Part shown: one piece after another, positions 1 to 5,248 of the stretch
Numbering within the stretch: the stretch's first letter is position 1
Layout: each line of letters begins with the position of its first letter
Source: Candidatus Woesearchaeota archaeon
Lineage (GTDB): Archaea; Nanobdellota; Nanobdellia; Woesearchaeales; GW2011-AR4
DNA: 5,737 bases
Direction: 5' to 3'
Assembly (NCBI GenBank): GCA_030751755.1
Contig: JASMFO010000046.1
Span: 1 to 5,737 of the forward strand
Made by a program: the position numbers and the translations under genes
The notes under the pieces: model-generated
What the model was told of the DNA's origin: nothing
Database searches by the model: none
Seen by the model: the letters and a program-made list of their open reading frames with translations, nothing else

Positions 1-1041
1 TTTTCTGGCTTTTCTTTCCAGATATAACCTTAAAATTCCAACATTCTGTATCCATGTGTTGATTAAATCAACCAGCAGCCCAATAAGCAGAATAATCATA
101 ATCTGCTTTATTATCTCTGACTGGGTAAATATTAAAGCAGCCGTCATAGCAATCAGAGTTGTCAACGACATTGTAATGCCTGTTTTGAGAGCCCCGTAAA
201 TTCTTTCCATCTCTGTGCCTTCTTTTCTTTTCAACACTCTTGTTGAGAGCAAAATGTTCGTATCAACGCTGTAGCCAATTAACATCAGAAAAGCTGCAAT
301 CCCTGCTGTGCTTAATTTTATATCCAATAAATTCACTATAGATAATGTAATTAATATGTCAGATAAAGCTGCCAGAATAACTGCTCCGCTTGGAACCAAT
401 GTTCTGAAATAAAGGAAAACAACAATAGCCATTAATAAGAACGCTATCAAAAGTGCTGTAACCACCTCTCTGAGAAAAGAAGCGCCTAAGGAAGAGCCAA
501 CAATCTCAACAGAATAATCTTTGGTTGTAAGTTTGAGGTTTAACACTTTCCCTATTTCTTCTATTAAAATCCCTATTTGTTCTTCTCTATGTTCTTCTCC
601 AATATCAACATCAATAATAACTCCTACCTGGGTTCCAAACTGGCTTAAGGATTTGGTTGATACATCATTCTTAGGGAATTTTTTAGAAATAATATCTTCT
701 AATTGCAAAATATCTATTTTCTGCTCTGTCGGTATTGTAACTGTAACACCGCCTTTTAAGCTAACATCCCTGTTGATAAAATCCCCGGTTGCAGCTGCCT
801 TTAATCCAATCAATAATATTGCTATCAAAAGAAGCATAAAAGGTATTATCAACAGCTTTTTGTACTGCCCCTCATATATTTTTTTCATTCCAGAGAAATT
901 TAACTTTATTTTGGGCAGTTTAATTTTAGTTTCATTGGGGTTTGTTTTATTTTCCTCAGAAGTATTGTTTTCTATTGTACTTTCCCGGTCTTCGTTTTTT
1001 TCTGTTGCATTTTCCTGACTATTTTCTTTATTATCTTCCAT
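1..1041 (-). CDS. secF: Protein-export membrane protein SecF, archaeal type (3' end cut by window edge)
   Basis: SecF pairs with SecD in the membrane and assists protein export through the Sec translocon. I translated 347 codons from the ATG at 1041 to the left edge without a stop. Residues 1-50 are a charged Asn/Glu/Lys-rich stretch, probably disordered and cytoplasmic. TM1 is at about 63-80, an extracytoplasmic domain at about 85-180, and five further helices at about 192-211, 217-238, 244-265, 288-306 and 311-335. Family hallmarks are GSSLGASFLREV (182-193) and GYSVDTNILLSTRVLKR (256-272), the archaeal form of the SecF signature. The basic tail LERKARK at the edge suggests that few residues are missing. 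The start is supported by a TATA box about 30 nt upstream; a later start at Met52 would lie far from that box. CTP synthase ends 64 bp upstream. SecD commonly neighbours SecF in archaea and would lie beyond the left edge. The SecF assignment is firm; the role of the N-terminal extension is unknown. Confidence 0.93.
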   Translation of the reverse strand, partial: MEDNKENSQENATEKNEDRESTIENNTSEENKTNPNETKIKLPKIKLNFSGMKKIYEGQYKKLLIIPFMLLLIAILLIGLKAAATGDFINRDVSLKGGVTVTIPTEQKIDILQLEDIISKKFPKNDVSTKSLSQFGTQVGVIIDVDIGEEHREEQIGILIEEIGKVLNLKLTTKDYSVEIVGSSLGASFLREVVTALLIAFLLMAIVVFLYFRTLVPSGAVILAALSDILITLSIVNLLDIKLSTAGIAAFLMLIGYSVDTNILLSTRVLKRKEGTEMERIYGALKTGITMSLTTLIAMTAALIFTQSEIIKQIMIILLIGLLVDLINTWIQNVGILRLYLERKARK

Positions 1042-1067
1042 AACAACTTAAGAAGAAAAATGGTGGT

Positions 1068-1075
1068 TTTATAAA
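1068..1075 (-). promoter_or_regulatory. TATA box and probable BRE for secF
   Basis: On the minus strand, TTTATAAA is preceded by AGAAATC, which fits the purine/A-rich TFB recognition element. The box centre is about 30 nt before the secF ATG, so with the usual archaeal spacing of about 26 nt the mRNA would have a leader of only about 4 nt. There is no Shine-Dalgarno sequence before the ATG, which agrees with a nearly leaderless transcript. The promoter lies in the 64-bp gap after CTP synthase, so secF is probably transcribed separately. Confidence 0.6.
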
Positions 1076-1105
1076 GATTTCTATGGTGTGATTAGTTTAT
1101 TGTAT

Positions 1106-2821
1106 CTACTTCCCACAAGCTTTAACAAACCCATAAAACAATGGACTGGGATTCCCTAATCTTGACTTAAACTCGGGATGCGCTTGAGTTCCAACAAAAA
1201 ACTTGTGTTTCGGCAGCTCAATATATTCCATCAGCTTGGTATTATCTTCTCTTAAATGATATCCTGAAAAAACCAATCCTTTCTTCTCCAGCTCAGAAAC
1301 AAACTCTGGATTTACCTCATACCTGTGCCTATGCCTTTCCAAAACAATATTTTTATTTTTACCTAAAATACCCAACCTAAATGCCTGGTTCTTGTCTTTC
1401 TTTAATTTTTCAAGTTTTTCCATGTCCTCTTTTAACCTTCCTGTTTCTTTATACAGCTCCCAAACTTTACTCTTTTCTTTCAAAACAGCTGCATACGCTC
1501 CTAATCTCATTGTACCGCCATAATCACTTTTTTCCATCAATTCTTTTTGTGTTGGCAAGATATCAATAACAGGAAATTTTGTTTTTCCATTTTCCGTTGT
1601 GTTTGCAGTCTCCATTTTACAAGCATTTCTTGCATATTCAATTATGGCCAGTTGTAAACCATAACACAATCCAAGATAGGGTTTATTCCGCATCCTTGAA
1701 AAATTAATGGCCTTTATCTTCCCTTCCACACCAGAAGCCCCAAAACCTCCAGGAACTACAATTCCATCATAATCCTTTAGCTCATTAATCTTCTCTTTAG
1801 AATTTTCAAACGATTTTGCATCTACCCAATGGATATCAACACCAACATTTAATGCAGCTCCAGCATGCAATAATGATTGATTAATGCTTACATAGCTGTC
1901 TGTCAGGTTATAGTCGCCAATATCAACATACTTACCAACAATAGCAATCTTAACGCTCTTCTTTGGATTCTCTATCCTGCTAACAAGCCTTTTCCATTCG
2001 TCCAAATTCAAAGCCTTTTTCGGCTTTAGCTTTAACTCCTCTAAAATCTTTAATCCAAGTTTTTCCTTTTCCAAATCCAATGGAATAGAATAAACTGTTT
2101 CAATGTCCGGTTCAGAAATTACATGCGTAGACGGGATATTTGCATAAGTTTCTATCTTCTGTTTTCTTACCTTATCCAAAGCCCTTTTTGCCCTGCAGAT
2201 AATAAAATCTGGAATAATTCCAGTTTCTCCTAAAAGCCTTATTGCTTGTTGTGTTGGCTTTGTTTTCATTTCTTCTATATGTGAAGGAATTGGCAAGTAT
2301 GTAATCAAAACATATGTGACATTATCCTTTCCCATCTCCCTTTCCATGCTTTTCATTGCAAACAGGAAAGGTATGTTTTCATAATCCCCTATAGTTCCTC
2401 CAATCTCGATGATTGCAATATCATGATTCTTGCTTGCTTCCTTTAGCCTCCTCTTTATTTCATCAGGAACATGAGGTATAAACTGTACTGTTTGACCTAG
2501 ATATTTTCCTTTCCTTTCCTTCTCTATTATTGTTCCGTAAACTTGTCCGGTGGTTATGTTGTTCTTTTTAGGAATATCAACATCAAGAAATCTTTCATAC
2601 GTTCCTAAGTCTTGGTCAATCTCTCCCCCATCATCTGTAACCCAGACTTCGCCATGCTCTGTTGGCCTTAAAGTTCCCGCATCATAATTGATATAAGGAT
2701 CTATCTTTATAGCAGTTACTTTGTAGCCATACCCCATTAAAATTCTTGCAATAGAAGCAGTTGTGACGCCCTTGCCTACCCCCGACATTACACCGCCGGC
2801 TACCACAATAAACTTAGTCAT
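1106..2821 (-). CDS. pyrG: CTP synthase (glutamine-hydrolysing), divergent archaeal form
   Basis: This enzyme makes CTP from UTP, ATP and glutamine, the last step of pyrimidine nucleotide synthesis, in the cytoplasm. I place the start at ATG 2821 (571 aa) because GGAG lies 9 nt before it; an in-frame ATG at 2830 abuts the GGAG with no spacer. The N-terminal synthetase domain (about 1-275) shows the P-loop GGVMSGVGKG (9-18), IDPYINYDAGT (40-50), HGEVWVTDDG (56-65), IGGTIGDYEN (140-149) and the UTP-binding KTKPTQ (186-191). The C-terminal class I glutamine amidotransferase domain (about 290-571) has the nucleophile Cys386 in GLCYGLQ, ERHRHRYEVN (495-504), and His548/Glu550 in AHPEF, so the catalytic triad is intact. 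Two oddities stand out. About 30 extra charged residues (roughly 450-485) precede ERHRHRYE compared with E. coli PyrG. In the lid loop, GFGASGVEG has Ser363 where most family members have Arg. The N-terminal motifs resemble those I recall from DPANN/CPR enzymes. Confidence 0.97.
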   Translation of the reverse strand: MTKFIVVAGGVMSGVGKGVTTASIARILMGYGYKVTAIKIDPYINYDAGTLRPTEHGEVWVTDDGGEIDQDLGTYERFLDVDIPKKNNITTGQVYGTIIEKERKGKYLGQTVQFIPHVPDEIKRRLKEASKNHDIAIIEIGGTIGDYENIPFLFAMKSMEREMGKDNVTYVLITYLPIPSHIEEMKTKPTQQAIRLLGETGIIPDFIICRAKRALDKVRKQKIETYANIPSTHVISEPDIETVYSIPLDLEKEKLGLKILEELKLKPKKALNLDEWKRLVSRIENPKKSVKIAIVGKYVDIGDYNLTDSYVSINQSLLHAGAALNVGVDIHWVDAKSFENSKEKINELKDYDGIVVPGGFGASGVEGKIKAINFSRMRNKPYLGLCYGLQLAIIEYARNACKMETANTTENGKTKFPVIDILPTQKELMEKSDYGGTMRLGAYAAVLKEKSKVWELYKETGRLKEDMEKLEKLKKDKNQAFRLGILGKNKNIVLERHRHRYEVNPEFVSELEKKGLVFSGYHLREDNTKLMEYIELPKHKFFVGTQAHPEFKSRLGNPSPLFYGFVKACGK

Positions 2822-2830
2822 GGACACCAT

Positions 2831-2834
2831 CTCC
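2831..2834 (-). promoter_or_regulatory. Shine-Dalgarno site that decides the CTP synthase start
   Basis: GGAG on the minus strand lies 9 nt before the ATG at 2821 but directly abuts the ATG at 2830. Normal spacing therefore favours 2821, which also gives the usual family beginning (MTKFIVVAGG). It is the only convincing Shine-Dalgarno sequence I see in the window. Confidence 0.6.
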
Positions 2835-2889
2835 TAACATCATTAGAATTAAAAAATTTATTAGTTGCATTATAAAAAAAAGATGTATT

Positions 2890-2897
2890 CATATAAA
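2890..2897 (-). promoter_or_regulatory. Probable TATA box for CTP synthase
   Basis: Minus-strand TTTATATG, preceded by ACAAATTA, which contains a BRE-like ACAAAT. A start about 26 nt downstream would give a leader of about 46 nt carrying the GGAG at 2831-2834. A second candidate, TTTTATAA at 2870-2877, would give a leader of about 26 nt but lacks a purine-rich element upstream. I prefer the first; the sequence alone does not settle it. Confidence 0.45.
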
Positions 2898-2918
2898 TAA
2901 TTTGTGGTTTTTGATAAT

Positions 2919-2938
2919 TATTTTCTATATAGAAAATA
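2919..2938 (+). repeat. 20-bp perfect palindrome between the M50 protease gene and the pyrG promoter
   Basis: TATTTTCTATATAGAAAATA reads identically on both strands. It lies about 20 bp upstream of the preferred pyrG TATA box and 46 nt past the protease stop codon. A symmetric site there could bind a dimeric regulator of pyrG. As RNA it could only form a weak AU hairpin without a U-tract, so a terminator is less likely. Function is inferred from position only. Confidence 0.45.
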
Positions 2939-2958
2939 TGTAACTATAAATTATTATT

Positions 2959-2984
2959 ATTTATTGAAAAATGATTTATTGAAA
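2959..2984 (-). repeat. Two direct copies of an 11-bp AT-rich motif after the protease stop codon
   Basis: ATTTATTGAAA (plus strand) occurs at 2959-2969 and 2974-2984, 15 bp apart. The second copy touches the protease stop codon. In the transcript the motif reads TTTCAATAAAT. A third copy (3602-3612) lies just past the stop of the next gene upstream. It may be a 3'-end processing or termination signal, or simply shared AT-rich composition. Confidence 0.35.
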
Positions 2985-3572
2985 TTAGAAGAACGTCTGC
3001 AACAATCCCGCAAATACACTAAACCCATCAAACCCGGGCAAAGGAATCATGTTGAATATAAAGAAATACATGTTTAGTTTTGCCATCACGCCTATAGTTG
3101 GGTAATACTTTCTATTTACAAGACTATGCTTTATCAGATACATGCCTATAAGCCATAATATGAGGTTAAGTAATGGTCCTGAAAATGCAACCATTGACGA
3201 TGCTAATGGGCTTAAAGCAGTATGGCTTACATAACCTCCTACAAAGAATAGGATTGGAAAATTAAGGTGTATAAGGATTATAACCAGAAGATACATTCCG
3301 TATGGAATCCCAAAAAAGGATGGTGCATATAAAGTAGCGCTTGCACCAAAACCCATTGCTGTAAATTTATGAGCCAGTTCATGAAAAACAACAGCAGGAG
3401 CAGCAATCATTGCCCCATATTTTATATCTTCTAATATGGGATTTTTCCTGTAATAAGTCAAAGGATCATATCCTTCTTGTGGCGCTCTCTTGAAAAACTT
3501 TGAAAAGATATAGCCTATAGCAACTGTCATAACTATGATATCAACTATCTCTGGTAAAGTAATTATTGGCAT
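2985..3572 (-). CDS. M50 (site-2-protease-like) intramembrane zinc metalloprotease
   Basis: Predicted intramembrane protease of 195 aa that would cut membrane-spanning substrates within the bilayer; the substrate is unknown. The zinc site is visible: HELAH at 64-68 (His64, Glu65, His68) inside a hydrophobic segment, and NMIPLPGFDGF at 174-184, the family's N-x-x-P-x-P-x-x-D-G motif, giving Asp182 as third zinc ligand. SGPLLN (131-136) matches the conserved G-P-x-x-N element. Hydrophobic segments lie at about 8-24, 52-70, 90-113, 124-147 and 160-192. There is no PDZ or CBS domain, so this is a minimal catalytic core, as in many short archaeal M50 proteins. A TATA box exactly 22 nt before the ATG indicates a leaderless mRNA and supports the start. 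It lies directly downstream of the two anchored paralogues, which could in principle be substrates, though nothing shows this. I do not assign a gene symbol because the orthologous subgroup is unclear. Confidence 0.9.
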   Translation of the reverse strand: MPIITLPEIVDIIVMTVAIGYIFSKFFKRAPQEGYDPLTYYRKNPILEDIKYGAMIAAPAVVFHELAHKFTAMGFGASATLYAPSFFGIPYGMYLLVIILIHLNFPILFFVGGYVSHTALSPLASSMVAFSGPLLNLILWLIGMYLIKHSLVNRKYYPTIGVMAKLNMYFFIFNMIPLPGFDGFSVFAGLLQTFF

Positions 3573-3594
3573 AAAACAAGTTATTTTATTTTTG

Positions 3595-3602
3595 TTTATA
3601 TA
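3595..3602 (-). promoter_or_regulatory. TATA box for the M50 protease gene (leaderless)
   Basis: Minus-strand TATATAAA, preceded by AATAAA (a good BRE match), with 22 nt between the box and the ATG at 3572. The centre-to-ATG distance of 26.5 nt equals the usual TATA-to-start spacing in archaea, so transcription should begin at the ATG itself. The BRE overlaps the third copy of the ATTTATTGAAA motif. Confidence 0.65.
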
Positions 3603-3612
3603 TTTATTGAAA
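3602..3612 (-). repeat. Third copy of ATTTATTGAAA, after the stop of the SHOCT-anchored protein gene
   Basis: This 11-bp stretch is identical to the copies at 2959-2969 and 2974-2984. It begins 5 nt past the stop codon of the upstream gene and merges with the BRE/TATA of the protease gene. The recurring position just past a stop codon is what makes it notable; chance in AT-rich DNA remains possible. Confidence 0.3.
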
Positions 3613-3617
3613 ATATT

Positions 3618-4415
3618 CTATTCAATTATCTTATAGAAATCATACAGGATCCTATCTACACCCTTTACTAAATCAAAGCCAGAGCCTTCCACAACTATGC
3701 AGTTATCATCAAAATAAACTCTGGAGTTATTTGCCTCCTTTACATACAAAACCACCTTATCTGTATTTCCACAAGTTATTATTGGCCTGTTTATACAGGC
3801 ATCAGTTTCATTCTTGTCGCAGGCAGCAATTGGTTTCTTAAAGAATATTTTTGTCATATGCGTATTAAAGTCACCTACAGCCAAAGCCACGCTGGAAAAA
3901 TTATTTCCAGTAGGATTGAAGGTTACATAGTAATCGGCGGCAGTATTCAAAAGCTCTGTATTTAAAGAACCCCCAATATTTATATTTTCAACTTCTCTTG
4001 GCCCATACCTGAATTGGACATTATACAACTTTGTGCCTTTAGGGCTCATCATCTGCGTATACCACAGCTCATCAAACATGACAAAAGAATAAACATCTTT
4101 GTAAAGATAGCCCTGCTCTGGCTTTAATTTTCCCTTTAAATTCAATTCATGCAGTTCATCTATAGTCTTAGGCTGCTCCTCTGGTGTTAAATGCCTCAAC
4201 CCGAATACAGCAGCAAATAATAAGATTATTATAATCGCACCGACTATAAGTGTTTTGTCGGACTTTAATTTAACATCTTCCACTTCTTCCTTCTTTTCTT
4301 CTGTTTTTTCTTCAGGCATATCTTCTATCTCCTTTTTCTTTTTTTCATACTCTTTTTTGCTTATTAATCCTGCCTCAAAAAGTTCCTCAAGTTTTTTTAA
4401 CTTTACTTCTCTCAT
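3618..4415 (-). CDS. Membrane-anchored extracytoplasmic protein with N-terminal SHOCT-like segment; paralogue of the gene at 4417-5010
   Basis: Function unknown; 265 aa from ATG 4415. Residues 5-33 (LKKLEELFEAGLISKKEYEK and following) match the SHOCT pattern, a short helical oligomerisation element found attached to unrelated domains. An acidic/basic linker (34-54), one membrane helix (about 55-73) and an extracytoplasmic domain of about 190 residues follow. The C-terminal half aligns with the neighbouring protein: FRYGPREVENINI, PIITC, an N-x-S sequon (Asn229), RVYFDDNCI and the ending KIIE. Cysteines are 199, 207, 215 and 239; 215 and 239 match the paralogue's pair and could form a disulphide. 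199 and 207 are unique to this copy. The ATG follows the upstream stop by one base (TAAGATG), so translation is probably coupled and the pair shares one promoter. A TTG at 4424 could extend it by three residues, but the ATG is simpler. A structural, binding or adhesion role at the surface is speculation. Confidence 0.85.
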   Translation of the reverse strand: MREVKLKKLEELFEAGLISKKEYEKKKKEIEDMPEEKTEEKKEEVEDVKLKSDKTLIVGAIIIILLFAAVFGLRHLTPEEQPKTIDELHELNLKGKLKPEQGYLYKDVYSFVMFDELWYTQMMSPKGTKLYNVQFRYGPREVENINIGGSLNTELLNTAADYYVTFNPTGNNFSSVALAVGDFNTHMTKIFFKKPIAACDKNETDACINRPIITCGNTDKVVLYVKEANNSRVYFDDNCIVVEGSGFDLVKGVDRILYDFYKIIE

Positions 4416-4416
4416 C

Positions 4417-5010
4417 TTATTCAATTATTCCAAGCATGCCATAAACCAACCTGTCTTTAATCCTCTCAATATCATCCTGCCTTAAAGCCTCTGCTATTAT
4501 ACAGCTATTTTCCAGATAAACTTTTGTTTCATTAAAGCTTTTAAAATAAATCACAGGCACGAAATCAGTAGCATTTTCACATGTTATAACCGGAAAATCA
4601 TAATCATTCTCTGCTGTAAATCCCTGCCTTACAAACACATTAAAATTATTCAAGGTAATGCCCATATTATACTCGGCAAGGGAAATCTGTTTAGCAAACG
4701 CATCATTAAAGTCGGATGTTGCATCAATCTCAATCTTATTTTTTAATCTGCCGATAATATCATTATTAACTTCTATGAATTCTACATCACTTGGAAAATA
4801 AGTAAATGATGCTTCCCTTCCATCAAAAGTTGTAGACCAGAAACTGCCTTTATTTACAAATTTGAAATCATTATATTTTACGCTGCCTGTACCGCCACCA
4901 GAGCCAAATCCAAAGAAAACCACACCAAAGATACTGCCAACCATTATGAAGCCCATTAAATAAACCATAATTTTGTTGATTTTTTTCCCGCTATCACGAG
5001 TTCTTCTCAT
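4417..5010 (-). CDS. Membrane-anchored extracytoplasmic protein, paralogue of the gene at 3618-4415
   Basis: Function unknown; 197 aa from ATG 5010. A basic N-terminus (MRRTRDSGKK) precedes one membrane helix (about 12-35), then a Gly/Ser-rich linker (34-43) and an extracytoplasmic domain of about 150 residues rich in predicted strands. It aligns with the next gene's product through FTYFPSDVEFIEV (69-81), PVITC (140-144), an N-E-T sequon (Asn160), KVYLENSCI (163-171) and the terminal GIIE. The only two cysteines, 144 and 170, are both conserved between the copies, with Asn160 exactly 10 residues before the second Cys in this protein just as Asn229 is in the other. An in-frame ATG at 5061 would add 17 residues, but TTTAAATA lies 22 nt before 5010, the spacing expected for a leaderless start there. 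This copy lacks the SHOCT-like segment. The partner gene begins one base after its stop, suggesting that the two products act together, perhaps as a hetero-oligomer. Confidence 0.82.
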   Translation of the reverse strand: MRRTRDSGKKINKIMVYLMGFIMVGSIFGVVFFGFGSGGGTGSVKYNDFKFVNKGSFWSTTFDGREASFTYFPSDVEFIEVNNDIIGRLKNKIEIDATSDFNDAFAKQISLAEYNMGITLNNFNVFVRQGFTAENDYDFPVITCENATDFVPVIYFKSFNETKVYLENSCIIAEALRQDDIERIKDRLVYGMLGIIE

Positions 5011-5032
5011 AAGAAAAAGCAAATTATGTCTG

Positions 5033-5040
5033 TATTTAAA
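5033..5040 (-). promoter_or_regulatory. TATA box for the paralogous pair (leaderless)
   Basis: Minus-strand TTTAAATA, preceded by GATAATC, whose GATAAT fits the BRE. It sits exactly 22 nt before the ATG at 5010, the same geometry as at the M50 protease gene. This decides the start of the first paralogue in favour of 5010 over 5061. I see no separate promoter for the second paralogue. Confidence 0.65.
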
Positions 5041-5248
5041 GATTATCATTCCAACAGTCATAGAAATTTAATTTATAATTTAGTTCAATAATTATTTTTA
5101 ATTTTTCAATATTTTTATTAGAATTTACAAAATTATTTTTATTATTATTGATTATTTTTTCATTGGAATTATTATTTTTGTTTTCAATATTTATTAATTC
5201 ATTATTTAATTTTTTATTGTTGTTAATTATTATTGACCAGTTTTTGGT
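5039..5248 (-). other. 70-codon Asn/Lys/Ile-rich open frame directly following, and in frame with, the endonuclease V stop
   Basis: After the TAA at 5249-5251 the same frame continues for 70 sense codons, beginning TKNWSIIINNNKKLNNELIN and ending NFYDCWNDNL, before a TAA at 5036-5038 that lies inside the next gene's TATA box. In DNA this rich in A and T, TAA should be frequent, so an open run of this length is unexpected. The frame holds no ATG, GTG or TTG, so it is not an obvious separate gene. It could be a decayed C-terminal tail cut off by a nonsense mutation, a rare readthrough extension, a sequencing or assembly error at the stop, or chance. No RNA gene or terminator hairpin is visible in this spacer. 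Confidence 0.35.

Noticed and set aside
521..1018. 165-codon open frame on the plus strand
   Set aside because: It lies wholly antisense to secF, whose protein is clearly recognisable. Its Ser/Phe/Ile-rich translation is what reversed AT-rich coding sequence gives.
1381..1569. 62-codon open frame on the plus strand
   Set aside because: Antisense to conserved CTP synthase glutaminase-domain sequence, with no promoter or Shine-Dalgarno sequence.
2814..2843. Nine-codon upstream reading frame (MMLGDGVHD) overlapping the pyrG start
   Set aside because: It has no Shine-Dalgarno sequence of its own and itself spans the pyrG Shine-Dalgarno site. A frame this short is expected by chance, and nothing shows attenuation.
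4416..4424. TTG start at 4424 for the second paralogue, overlapping the first gene
   Set aside because: The ATG three codons later directly follows the upstream stop and is the more usual coupled start; the extra residues add nothing recognisable.
4255..4485. 76-codon open frame on the plus strand
   Set aside because: Antisense to the Lys/Glu-rich linker of the second paralogue, which explains its Ser/Phe-rich composition.
5062..5248. A noncoding RNA or CRISPR-like repeat in the very AT-rich spacer
   Set aside because: The short AT repeats are irregular, with no constant unit or spacing, no GC-rich stem and no spacers.
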